Positions 13,646 to 20,730 of a stretch of DNA of 21,352 nucleotides are shown piece by piece; positions within the stretch are counted from its first letter, which is position 1, and each line of letters begins with the position of its first letter. The notes beneath the pieces are model-generated. The model was not told where the DNA came from. It did not search any database and saw only the letters and a program-made list of their open reading frames with translations. The position numbers were made by a program, and so were the translations under genes. This DNA comes from a virus: the IMG/VR virus record IMGVR_UViG_3300020084_000129, positions 1 to 21,352 of that record; one strand, written 5' to 3'.

Positions 13646-14017
13646 ATGAAATTTGATGAGTTGAATGAAAACAATTATTTGATGTTTGCAATAAAGTATT
13701 ACGAAAATCCGCAAGCAGCAACTCAAGAAGATTTTCTTGAGGACATGAAAAGATTTAAGTATATCAAAAGGCTGCTTAGGAAGTATAAGAATACTGGTGA
13801 ATTAAATACTCATTTACTCATCAATCATTTCATTATCATCTATAATATTTTTGGTGATGCTGCCACTCCTTTATTATTTTTTAAATTAGACAGAGATCTT
13901 TGGGGAGTGGTTAAAACCTTTATGGTATTTTTACAAAGGTTTCCTGAATATCCAAGATCAATACTACACGATGTAGATCTTGACGATAACTGTATGGCAC
14001 AACTTCTAAACCTATAA
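13646..14017 (+). CDS. Conserved cyanophage hypothetical, 123 aa
   Basis: Starts MKFDELNENNYLMFAIKYYENPQ and is largely helical, with KYIKRLLRKYKNTGELNTHLLINHFIIIYNIFG, LFFKLDRDLWGVVKTFMVFLQRFPEY and an acidic end (DVDLDDNCMAQLL). I recognise it as a widespread conserved hypothetical of T4-like myoviruses, without known function. No signal peptide or convincing membrane span. It begins 11 bases after the virion protein gene and its stop overlaps the next start in TAATG, so it begins a chain of coupled genes that leads to primase and NrdAB. Confidence 0.82.
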   Translation: MKFDELNENNYLMFAIKYYENPQAATQEDFLEDMKRFKYIKRLLRKYKNTGELNTHLLINHFIIIYNIFGDAATPLLFFKLDRDLWGVVKTFMVFLQRFPEYPRSILHDVDLDDNCMAQLLNL

Positions 14018-14208
14018 TGGAAAAAATAGACAGAATTATAAATATCATTAGATCATTAAATGAAGATGCTCCTACAATGAGTTTGGGTGCTGGTAAAATT
14101 GCGGGCACTACAGAGGCTGGAGATCAACCACCAGTAAGGAAAAAGTATCTATATCTGGGTAATAAATCACGAATACCTTGGATGCAAAGAAGAAAACCTC
14201 CCGTATAA
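14017..14208 (+). CDS. Conserved small basic protein, 63 aa
   Basis: MEKIDRIINIIRSLNEDAPTMS starts with a short helix, followed by a Gly-rich linker (LGAGKIAGTTEAGDQPP) and a basic end (RKKYLYLGNKSRIPWMQRRKPPV). Proteins with this layout, including the GKIAG and YLG..SR..WM signatures, are common in T4-like cyanophages. Function unknown; the basic tail might bind nucleic acid or a partner. Start in a TAATG overlap with the preceding gene; stop 2 bases before the next ATG. Confidence 0.78.
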   Translation: MEKIDRIINIIRSLNEDAPTMSLGAGKIAGTTEAGDQPPVRKKYLYLGNKSRIPWMQRRKPPV

Positions 14209-14210
14209 AA

Positions 14211-14636
14211 ATGTTTCCCACATCATCCACCGAAACAAAAATAGCATTACTTGAAGAGCGCATCACTGTTTATGAGCAGATGATGGAACGCATTGATACT
14301 GCGATTCAAAAGATAGGAGAGACGAGTCAAAATATCAGTCAAATGCTTGCTGTTCATAATGAAAAAATTGAACAGTGCAATAGAACAGATAATTTAATTG
14401 TATCAATGATTGAAGATATTAAAAAATCTTCAAAAGAACAACATGATGAAATTAGTAGAGAACTTGGACAAAGAATAGAAAAGGTAGAAATAAAAGTAGA
14501 AGGACTTTCTAAGTTCAGGTGGCAACTTGGTGGCATAGTAGCAGTGGCAGTGGTTGGCTTAGGACTTATTGTTCCTTTTGTTGACAACATGATGCAAATA
14601 CCTTATAATGGGAGCAGTCGTACCATTACAAAATGA
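14211..14636 (+). CDS. Coiled-coil protein with C-terminal membrane anchor, 141 aa
   Basis: MFPTSSTETKIALLEERITVYEQ opens a long heptad-rich region (about 8-105, with ALLEERI, YEQMMERID, EISRELGQRIEKVEIKVEGL). Next comes a single membrane helix, WQLGGIVAVAVVGLGLIVPFV (about 107-127), and a short tail. The layout resembles XhlA-type or spanin-like accessory membrane proteins of phages, but no family is certain. ATG 14211 is chosen because it follows the previous stop by 2 bases; an upstream ATG at 14178 would overlap the preceding gene. It ends in an ATGA overlap with the primase gene. Confidence 0.78.
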   Translation: MFPTSSTETKIALLEERITVYEQMMERIDTAIQKIGETSQNISQMLAVHNEKIEQCNRTDNLIVSMIEDIKKSSKEQHDEISRELGQRIEKVEIKVEGLSKFRWQLGGIVAVAVVGLGLIVPFVDNMMQIPYNGSSRTITK

Positions 14637-15610
14637 GTTATGTGGACAGCAAATTTATCGGGCTGCTGTCAGTTCGGTTACCTAAGTTTGCGAAGAAAAA
14701 AAATGGTTTGTATAACTTTCGATGTCCCTATTGTGGTGATTCAGTAAAGAATAAAAATAGGGCTAGAGGTTATATCTACCAATACAAGAATGACCATAAC
14801 TTTAAGTGTCATAATTGTGGGGTATCAAAATCCTTTACACATTTCCTAAAGGATCAAGATGAAATGCTCTATAAACAGTATGTCTTGGAGAGATACAAAA
14901 ATGGTTTAACTGGTAAAGGTACTGTGACGCCTGACCCAGAATTTAAGTTTGAAAAACCTAACTTCACTAAACCGCTTTTTGAGCTGCCAACAATATCAAA
15001 ACTAAATACATCACATCCAGCTAGAGAGTATCTTACCAACCGCAAAATACCAGAGGAATTTTTTTCTCAATTGTACTACGCAGAGAACTACAATGCATGG
15101 GCTGGCACACAAAACACAAACACTGAATCAAGAATTATCATCCCTTTGTTATCAAAAAATAAAACCTTGTTTGGATATCAAGCAAGAGCTTTGGATAAGA
15201 ATTCAAAGCTTCGTTATATCACAAACATTCTTGATAACAGATATCAAAAATTATTTGGACTTGATCGTATAGATTATAGTAAACGTATATTTATTACCGA
15301 AGGGCCATTTGATTCTATGTTTTTAGAAAATTCGTTAGCTATGTGTGGTGCCGACGTAACCTTAGATAAAGACATTTATCCTAATCGAGTATATGTTTTT
15401 GATAACGAACCGCGAAATGCCGAGATCGTTAAGCGTTATGAAAAAGCAATCAATTCAGGAGAGTTGATTGTAATATGGCCCCCCGAGGTTAATGAAAAGG
15501 ATATCAATGAAATGTTTTTAGCAAGTCGCAATGTCAATCAGGTAGTTCAATGCAACATTTATGGGGGGTTGGAAGCCAAAGTCAAATTGTACCAATGGAA
15601 GAAAGTATGA
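14633..15610 (+). CDS. 61: DNA primase (gp61)
   Basis: Makes RNA primers for lagging-strand synthesis with helicase gp41. The 325-residue protein has an N-terminal zinc-binding site C31-P-Y-C34 ... C59-H-N-C62, a linker, and a TOPRIM-type catalytic region with ITEGPFDSMFL (E223) and YVFDNEPRN (D257), followed by NEKDINEMF. Length is close to T4 gp61 (342). It starts in an ATGA overlap with the coiled-coil gene and ends in an ATGA overlap with nrdA, so priming and dNTP-supply genes share an operon. Confidence 0.94.
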   Translation: MSYVDSKFIGLLSVRLPKFAKKKNGLYNFRCPYCGDSVKNKNRARGYIYQYKNDHNFKCHNCGVSKSFTHFLKDQDEMLYKQYVLERYKNGLTGKGTVTPDPEFKFEKPNFTKPLFELPTISKLNTSHPAREYLTNRKIPEEFFSQLYYAENYNAWAGTQNTNTESRIIIPLLSKNKTLFGYQARALDKNSKLRYITNILDNRYQKLFGLDRIDYSKRIFITEGPFDSMFLENSLAMCGADVTLDKDIYPNRVYVFDNEPRNAEIVKRYEKAINSGELIVIWPPEVNEKDINEMFLASRNVNQVVQCNIYGGLEAKVKLYQWKKV

Positions 15611-17898
15611 GCAACGGAACTAAAGTAGTAAAAAGAAACGGCGCTCTAGAGCCCTTGAATCTAGAAAAACTTCATATCATGGTTGAGGAGGCTTGTAAGG
15701 GGCTTGCAGGCGTTTCTGCATCACAGGTAGAGATGCAATCTGGTATTCAATTCTATGATGGTATTACTACTGCAGAAATTCAAGAAATTTTAATCAGATC
15801 TGCGTCTGATCTTATTGATCTTGAGACTCCCAATTATCAATTTGTTGCAGCTAGACTTTTACTATTCTCGATTAGAAAGTCTATCTATGGAAAGATGAAG
15901 GATCTTCCTAATCTTTCTAAGCAAGTTTTTGCTGGAGTAGATGGTGGAATCTATGATTCTCATTTAATCAAAAAGTATAACATGGCAGAGTTTCATGAAC
16001 TTGATCGTTACATTGATCATGATCGTGACTTTCTGTTCACCTATGCTGGTCTTAGACAGGTTGTTGATAAGTATCTTGTACAAGATAGAAGTTCTGGAAA
16101 AGTTTTTGAAACTCCCCAGTTCATGTATATGTTAATTTCTATGGTTCTGTTTGCTGAGTATCCAAAAGAAAAGCGTCTCTCATATGTTAAGAGGTATTAT
16201 GATGCCATCTCAAAACACAAAATCAACATTCCCACGCCCATCATGGCAGGAGTGCGAACTCCGCTTAGACAATTTGCTAGCTGTGTCCTTGTTGATAGCG
16301 ATGACACCCTCGATAGTATCTTTAGCAGTGATATGGCTATTGGCAGATACGTTGCACAGAGGGCGGGGATCGGCATCAACGCTGGTCGAATCCGTGGCAT
16401 CAACAGTAAAATCAGAGGGGGAGAAGTTCAACACACGGGTGTTGTACCATTTCTCAAGAAGTTTGAAGCGACTGTCAGATGTTGTACGCAAAATGGCATA
16501 CGAGGTGGATCCGCGACAGTCCACTTCCCCATCTGGCACCAAGAAATAGAAGACATTCTTGTACTAAAGAATAATAAAGGAACCGAAGATAACCGTGTTC
16601 GTAGGTTAGATTATTCTATTCAAGTTAGTAAACTGTTCTATGAGCGATTCATTGAAAATGCAGAAATTACCCTATTTTCTCCCCATGATGTACCTGGGTT
16701 GTATGATTCTTTCGGGACTCCTAGCTTTGATGATTTGTATACCAGTTACGAATCAAATGATTCAATCCCTAAAAAGCGAGTCAACGCTCAAAAATTAATT
16801 CTAAATCTTTTAAAAGAAAGAGCAGAGACTGGTCGTATTTACATTATGAATATTGATCACTGCAATTCACATTCATCATTTATTGATAAAGTGAATATGT
16901 CTAATCTTTGCCAAGAGATTACTCTACCAACTGATCCTATTCAACATATTGATGGTGCAGGAGAAATTGCACTTTGCATTCTTTCTGCTGTTAACGTTGG
17001 TAAGGTAAAGTCTGATGAAGAGTTGGAAGAACTTTGTGAGCTTTCTGTTCGTGGACTTGAAGAATTGATTGATTATCAGAATTATCCTGTGCTAGCTGCA
17101 GAACTGTCTACAAAGGCTCGTAGATCCCTTGGAATTGGTTATATTGGTTTGGCGCACTACTTAGCCAAGCTTGGGTTCTCATACAACTCTCAGGAAGCCT
17201 GGGACGCCGTACATGGTCTTTCTGAATCATTCCAGTATTATTTACTTAAAGCATCCAATCAAATTGCCAAAGAAAAAGGTGCATGTCAATTTTTTGAACG
17301 CACAAAATATTCTCATGGCATTCTTCCAATTGATACATATAAAAAAGATGTAGACGAAATTTCATCAATTTCATATCAACATGATTGGGAAAGTTTACGT
17401 GCCGAGATTAAGGCACATGGATTACGACATTCAACATTGTCTGCACAGATGCCATCGGAGAGCAGTTCCGTTGTGTCAAATGCCACTAACGGAATCGAAC
17501 CTCCTAGAGGATACTTGTCTGTTAAGAAATCAAAGAAAGGACCTCTTAAGCAAATTGTTCCACAGTATCAAACTCTCAAGAGCAACTATACGCTTCTTTG
17601 GGATATGCCTGACAATACTGGTTACATTAATCTTGTTGCTGTAATGCAAAAATTCTTTGATCAGGCAATCAGTGGAAACTGGAGTTATAATCCAGAACAC
17701 TACCCTGACAATGAAGTTCCAGTATCAGTCATGGCTAAGGACTTCCTAACTACTTATAAGTATGGGTGGAAGACCTCTTACTATCAGAATACTTATGATC
17801 ATAAGACTGATGAAATTAAAGAGGAACCTAAGTTAACCAATCTACTTCAAGAACTATTAGAAACAGGAGACGAGGATTGTGAAAGCTGCAAAATTTGA
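15607..17898 (+). CDS. nrdA: Ribonucleotide reductase class Ia, large subunit (NrdA)
   Basis: Reduces ribonucleoside diphosphates to dNDPs. The 763 residues align along nearly the full length of E. coli NrdA (761). N-terminal ATP-cone-like region: VVKRNGALEPLNLEKLHIMVEEA. Active-site residues: C226 (ASCVL), N433-L-C435-Q-E437, C457 (ALCILS) and the radical-transfer tyrosines Y725-Y726 (TSYYQNT). The redox-active C-terminal pair is C758-E-S-C761, a C-x2-C, whereas E. coli has C-x4-C. The gene is uninterrupted, although nrd genes are common homing-endonuclease targets. It overlaps primase by 4 bases and nrdB by 20 bases. Confidence 0.98.
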   Translation: MSNGTKVVKRNGALEPLNLEKLHIMVEEACKGLAGVSASQVEMQSGIQFYDGITTAEIQEILIRSASDLIDLETPNYQFVAARLLLFSIRKSIYGKMKDLPNLSKQVFAGVDGGIYDSHLIKKYNMAEFHELDRYIDHDRDFLFTYAGLRQVVDKYLVQDRSSGKVFETPQFMYMLISMVLFAEYPKEKRLSYVKRYYDAISKHKINIPTPIMAGVRTPLRQFASCVLVDSDDTLDSIFSSDMAIGRYVAQRAGIGINAGRIRGINSKIRGGEVQHTGVVPFLKKFEATVRCCTQNGIRGGSATVHFPIWHQEIEDILVLKNNKGTEDNRVRRLDYSIQVSKLFYERFIENAEITLFSPHDVPGLYDSFGTPSFDDLYTSYESNDSIPKKRVNAQKLILNLLKERAETGRIYIMNIDHCNSHSSFIDKVNMSNLCQEITLPTDPIQHIDGAGEIALCILSAVNVGKVKSDEELEELCELSVRGLEELIDYQNYPVLAAELSTKARRSLGIGYIGLAHYLAKLGFSYNSQEAWDAVHGLSESFQYYLLKASNQIAKEKGACQFFERTKYSHGILPIDTYKKDVDEISSISYQHDWESLRAEIKAHGLRHSTLSAQMPSESSSVVSNATNGIEPPRGYLSVKKSKKGPLKQIVPQYQTLKSNYTLLWDMPDNTGYINLVAVMQKFFDQAISGNWSYNPEHYPDNEVPVSVMAKDFLTTYKYGWKTSYYQNTYDHKTDEIKEEPKLTNLLQELLETGDEDCESCKI

Positions 17899-19069
17899 TT
17901 TTAAGGAATCAACCCCTAAAGTAAAGACCATTGATGGAATGACAGTCTTTAACACCACCACGGTGGACTTAAAAAAACAACCAATGTTCTTTGGTCAACC
18001 ATTAGGTATTCAGAGATATGATACTTATAAGTATCCTATTTTTGATAAACTGACACAACAACAGTTGGGATATTTTTGGAGACCTGAGGAGATCTCTCTT
18101 CAAAAAGATCGTGGCGATTATCAATCTCTTCGTCCTGAACAAAAACACATTTTCACTTCTAACCTTAAGTATCAAATTCTTCTTGATTCTGTTCAAGGAC
18201 GTGGACCTGGTATGGCATTTATTCCCTACTGCTCACTCCCTGAGCTGGAAGCATGTATGGAAGTATGGGGATTCATGGAGATGATTCATTCCCGTTCATA
18301 CACTTATATTATTAAGAATGTTTATTCTGATCCAAGTGAAGTTTTTGATTCAATTCTAAATAATGAAAAAATTCTTGAGCGAGCATCTTCTGTCACAGGT
18401 GCTTATGATGACTTTATTAAGGCTGCACAAAATTATGGCACTTCTAATGAGTGGATTTTTGCACAAGAGGGTGCAGGTTATGCAAAAGAAAATAGAATTG
18501 AATTAAAGAGGAAACTTTACAGAGCAATTGCCAATGTCAACATTCTCGAAGGTATCAGGTTTTATGTCTCGTTCGCTTGCAGCTTTGCGTTCGGAGAACT
18601 TAAGCTTATGGAGGGATCCGCTAAAATTATCTCTCTCATCGCAAGAGACGAAAATCAGCACCTTGTCATTACTCAAAACATCCTCAATAAGTGGCGTGAA
18701 GGAGATGACCCAGAGATGCTACAAATTGTTAGGGAAGAAGAAGACTGGGTAAAACGTGCCTTTGAGACCTGTGTAAATCAGGAAAAAAGTTGGGCAGAAT
18801 ACCTTTTTAAAGATGGATCCATGATAGGATTGAATGACAAACTTCTCAACAACTATGTTGAGTGGATTGCAAACCGTCGTATGAAAGCCATTGGCATCAA
18901 ACCCCACTATGATATCTCTGCCAAAAATAACCCATTACCATGGACAGAACATTGGATCTCTTCCAAAGGTCTACAAGTGGCTCCCCAAGAAACGGAGGTT
19001 GAATCCTACGTTGTTGGCGGCATTAAGCAAGATGTCAAAAAAGACACCTTTGCAGGATTCAAACTGTAA
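17879..19069 (+). CDS. nrdB: Ribonucleotide reductase class Ia, small subunit (NrdB)
   Basis: Houses the di-iron centre and tyrosyl radical used by NrdA. Conserved residues are visible: D in LLDSVQGR, E, H and Y in FMEMIHSRSY, E in LEGIRFYVSFACSFAF, and E and H in ARDENQHL. It ends VESYVVGGIKQDV...FAGFKL, like E. coli NrdB. The GTG at 17879 is preceded by AGGAG (17865-17869) at ideal spacing and lies inside the end of nrdA; it gives 396 residues. The alternative ATG at 17939 (MTVFNTTT) matches the E. coli start better but has no Shine-Dalgarno. The start is therefore open; the identity is not. Confidence 0.96.
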   Translation: MKAAKFDFKESTPKVKTIDGMTVFNTTTVDLKKQPMFFGQPLGIQRYDTYKYPIFDKLTQQQLGYFWRPEEISLQKDRGDYQSLRPEQKHIFTSNLKYQILLDSVQGRGPGMAFIPYCSLPELEACMEVWGFMEMIHSRSYTYIIKNVYSDPSEVFDSILNNEKILERASSVTGAYDDFIKAAQNYGTSNEWIFAQEGAGYAKENRIELKRKLYRAIANVNILEGIRFYVSFACSFAFGELKLMEGSAKIISLIARDENQHLVITQNILNKWREGDDPEMLQIVREEEDWVKRAFETCVNQEKSWAEYLFKDGSMIGLNDKLLNNYVEWIANRRMKAIGIKPHYDISAKNNPLPWTEHWISSKGLQVAPQETEVESYVVGGIKQDVKKDTFAGFKL

Positions 19070-19087
19070 CAAAAGTTACAAAACTAT

Positions 19088-19116
19088 TTGACTATATAGA
19101 AATAATAGGTTATAAT
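19088..19116 (+). promoter_or_regulatory. Near-consensus sigma70-type early promoter
   Basis: TTGACT (19088-19093) and TATAAT (19111-19116) are separated by exactly 17 bases. Transcription would begin at about 19122-19124, exactly where the riboswitch-like leader begins. This would be read by host RNA polymerase early in infection. Confidence 0.88.
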
Positions 19117-19122
19117 ACACCT

Positions 19123-19175
19123 ATCGTTCATCCCTATAGGACGGAAGTAAGCCGACTCGGAACGGATCGTTCATC
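19123..19175 (+). ncRNA. Glutamine-II (downstream-peptide) riboswitch candidate
   Basis: The leader contains CGUUCAUCC, GGACGGAAGUAAG and CGGAACGGAUCGUUC, which I recognise as the conserved blocks of the downstream-peptide/glutamine aptamer of cyanobacteria and their phages. CGUUC (19125-19129) pairs with GAACG (19160-19164). UCC/GGA (19131-19133/19139-19141) and CCG/CGG (19152-19154/19158-19160) form short hairpins, the latter sharing G19160. The second CGUUC (19168-19172), 4 bases before the AUG, can pair with GAACG, or with GGACG (19139-19143) as a pseudoknot. It precedes a short ORF, as is usual for this class. Assignment is from memory of the consensus, not a covariance search. Confidence 0.75.
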
Positions 19176-19176
19176 T

Positions 19177-19332
19177 ATGGAAATCATTCTCTGGTCTTGC
19201 GTAGAAGCTCAAAAACTTATCAATAATGTTCGCACCTCAAAAGTGCCAGATGAGATAAAAGCAGAGCTTATTCAAATTCATAAAGAACACGCACCAAAGA
19301 CTTGTAAATTCATAGACGCAAAAGCCGACTGA
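19177..19332 (+). CDS. Riboswitch-controlled short protein, 51 aa
   Basis: The first ORF after the riboswitch candidate. It begins MEIILWSCVEAQKLINNVR and continues with a helical, charged region (PDEIKAELIQIHKEHAPKTC) to a stop at 19330-19332. Two cysteines (residues 8 and 43). No signal peptide or membrane span. There is no Shine-Dalgarno before the ATG; the second riboswitch strand lies there instead, so translation is probably set by the leader fold. Downstream-peptide riboswitches characteristically precede short ORFs of 17-100 codons. In cyanobacteria some encode glutamine synthetase inactivating factors, but I see no convincing similarity to IF7 or IF17. Function unknown. Confidence 0.8.
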   Translation: MEIILWSCVEAQKLINNVRTSKVPDEIKAELIQIHKEHAPKTCKFIDAKAD

Positions 19333-19372
19333 AGGAACGCTCTTTAACCTGAACAACTAAGGAGAAAACCTA

Positions 19373-19513
19373 ATGTCAAAAGTAGTATACCGTGGCGTCG
19401 CATATGACACCGAACAGCGCATTGCATATCAACAGCAAATGCAACAACAACCTCAACAATACAATGAGACCTATCGTGGGGTCAAATTTGTAAAAGAGGG
19501 GAACAAGGGATGA
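19373..19513 (+). CDS. DUF4278-like YRG-motif protein, 46 aa
   Basis: A short protein with two YRGV motifs: VVYRGVAYD near the start and ETYRGVKFVK near the end, joined by a Gln-rich linker (QQQMQQQPQQ). The YRG(V/I)xY motif is the hallmark of the cyanobacterial DUF4278 family, of unknown function. AAGGAG at 19359-19364 supports the ATG at 19373. The stop overlaps the next start in ATGA. Probably transcribed from the promoter at 19088-19116, hence early. Confidence 0.75.
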   Translation: MSKVVYRGVAYDTEQRIAYQQQMQQQPQQYNETYRGVKFVKEGNKG

Positions 19514-19671
19514 CAGCAACCTATCGTGGTGTGAAGTATAACACTCACACTCCGAAACTAGAATATCGTAAGTGGTATTCACAAACACATGCTCCATCTC
19601 ATCCACCAAATAAGTATCGTGGTATTTCTTATCGTCCATGTAATAACTGGGACTGGGAGGAAAAACAATGA
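19510..19671 (+). CDS. DUF4278-like YRG-motif protein, 53 aa
   Basis: Begins MTATYRGVKYNTHTPKLEYRKWY and ends with KYRGISYRPCNNWDWEEKQ, so it again carries one YRG motif at each end, with a His/Pro linker. It looks like a diverged tandem copy of the preceding gene; the DNA around ACCTATCGTGG is shared between them. ATGA overlaps join it to genes on both sides. No known function. Confidence 0.75.
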   Translation: MTATYRGVKYNTHTPKLEYRKWYSQTHAPSHPPNKYRGISYRPCNNWDWEEKQ

Positions 19672-19757
19672 TACAAACTATCGTATCTCTAACTGCTGCA
19701 GCAGCTCTAGGAACATTCTTACTTTCAACCTATATTCAGTGGTTGTATAAGTATTAA
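19668..19757 (+). CDS. Tiny single-span membrane protein, 29 aa
   Basis: MIQTIVSLTAAAALGTFLLS followed by TYIQWLYKY: one hydrophobic span of about 18-20 residues with an aromatic, basic end. The start is in an ATGA overlap with the YRG protein and GGAGG lies at 19656-19660, a good Shine-Dalgarno. That supports a real gene despite its size. Function unknown; a membrane-acting micropeptide made early in infection is a reasonable guess. Confidence 0.62.
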   Translation: MIQTIVSLTAAAALGTFLLSTYIQWLYKY

Positions 19758-19880
19758 GTTATACTAAAAAGATACAAATGTTAGTGAATAAACACAAAGT
19801 ATGCTAGATAGTATATTCTATGGAGTAGAAAGATGATCTGAAACTTTTTATTATGATATTCTTTGTGCTCGGAGGTTATT

Positions 19881-20057
19881 ATGCACAACTTAATCTCTTA
19901 CAATCAATTAGCTGGATGGAAACACTTTGAAGAAACTGTAGATCGATGTAATGAACAAAACGACTTGGTTAATGATTATTTTAATTGTTTAATTGAGTGT
20001 GATCATGAAAAACAAACTTGTAAAAAAATTTGTAGGGAATTGTTAACCAAGTCATAA
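19881..20057 (+). CDS. Hypothetical protein, 58 aa, Cys-rich C-terminal half
   Basis: ATG 19881 is preceded by GGAGG (19871-19875). The protein begins MHNLISYNQLAGWKHFEETVDRC and has five cysteines in DRCNEQND, FNCLIECDHEK and TCKKICREL, spaced so that they could bind metal or pair along two helices. No membrane span. It follows 123 bases of A+T-rich sequence in which I see no clear promoter or other gene, and it is followed by a terminator, so it is the last gene of the early unit. No family recognised. Confidence 0.7.
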   Translation: MHNLISYNQLAGWKHFEETVDRCNEQNDLVNDYFNCLIECDHEKQTCKKICRELLTKS

Positions 20058-20063
20058 GTAAAC

Positions 20064-20088
20064 GGGGGGCTGACTACCCCTCTTTTTT
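20064..20088 (+). terminator. Rho-independent terminator
   Basis: GGGGGG (20064-20069) can pair with CCCC plus TC (20077-20082), giving about six pairs with one G-U and a 7-base loop, followed by six T (20083-20088). It ends the riboswitch-led unit. Confidence 0.82.
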
Positions 20089-20117
20089 AATATATACTTT
20101 ATCTTATAAAATTATGA

Positions 20118-20471
20118 ATGAAACCACAGTCATGTAAAGCTAAAGGTAGAAACCTTCAGAAGTGGGTTAGAGAACAACTTATAGAACAACTTGATATTCA
20201 TCCTGAAGATATTGAATCTCGTAGCATGGGTGCTAGTGGAGAAGATTTGATCATGGCAAGAGCTGCTAGACAAAAGTTTCCCTTTAGTGTAGAATGTAAA
20301 AATGCTGAGAGGTTAAACGTATGGGAAGCATATGAGCAAGCTTCTGCAAACTGTGGTACATATGAACCAATTGTGGTTATGAAAAAAAATCACAAGAAAC
20401 CTTTGGTAGTCATTGATGCTGAAACCTTTATTAAATTAGTTGGAAGGATTGACACAACCGAATTTTCGTGA
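20118..20471 (+). CDS. PD-(D/E)XK nuclease-like protein (Holliday resolvase type)
   Basis: A 117-residue protein beginning MKPQSCKAKGRNLQKWVREQL. The core reads SMGASGEDLIMARAARQKFPFSVECKNAERLNVWEAYEQA. D43 (in GED), E59 and K61 (in ECK) fit the D-(x)n-E-x-K metal site of the PD-(D/E)XK nuclease fold, and Q74 follows in the next helix, as in Holliday-junction resolvase or VRR-Nuc-like enzymes. It is compact and may act as a dimer on branched or damaged phage DNA. A TATAAA lies just upstream (20105-20110) without a clear -35. No Shine-Dalgarno is seen. Family-level call only. Confidence 0.75.
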   Translation: MKPQSCKAKGRNLQKWVREQLIEQLDIHPEDIESRSMGASGEDLIMARAARQKFPFSVECKNAERLNVWEAYEQASANCGTYEPIVVMKKNHKKPLVVIDAETFIKLVGRIDTTEFS

Positions 20472-20498
20472 TAAACTAACCAAGTCCGCATAGAAGCA

Positions 20499-20696
20499 AT
20501 GTCCTCTTCCGATGTTCAGCAAGCCAACCTTAAAAAGGTGGTACAGAGTAGCATTCAATATGCTATTGACAGAATTTTAGAACTATATGATTGTAATAAA
20601 ATTCAAGATGCTGAAGCATTGTCTAGAGAATTTGATGTTTGGTTTGAAGAAGACTATGGTGATTACTACATCATGTTCATGGTAGTTGAGGAATAA
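20499..20696 (+). CDS. Hypothetical acidic protein, 65 aa
   Basis: Begins MSSSDVQQANLKKVVQSSIQYAIDRILELYDCNKI and ends with a very acidic, aromatic tail (FDVWFEEDYGDYYIMFMVVEE). It is helical at the start and probably folds as a small helix-plus-strand unit. Found 27 bases after the nuclease-like gene, probably in the same transcript. No family recognised. A late promoter-like AATAAATA overlaps its stop. Confidence 0.7.
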   Translation: MSSSDVQQANLKKVVQSSIQYAIDRILELYDCNKIQDAEALSREFDVWFEEDYGDYYIMFMVVEE

Positions 20697-20699
20697 ATA
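20692..20699 (+). promoter_or_regulatory. Candidate late promoter AATAAATA
   Basis: One mismatch to TATAAATA, overlapping the preceding stop. The next gene is a virion-type lysozyme, which would be expected to be late. The leader from here to the ATG at 20802 would be about 90 bases, longer than for the other late genes. Confidence 0.5.
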
Positions 20700-20730
20700 A
20701 ACCAATATCATTTCTATGTGACAATTAGAG

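Noticed and set aside
16210-16542. Antisense open frames within nrdA (also in genes 45-62, 41 and others)
   Set aside because: They are shadows of strongly coding + strand genes, without ribosome binding sites or recognisable products.
19854-19931. A 25-codon hydrophobic ORF (MIFFVLGGYYAQ...) upstream of the gene at 19881
   Set aside because: It has no Shine-Dalgarno and overlaps the better-supported gene at 19881, so there is not enough support to call it.
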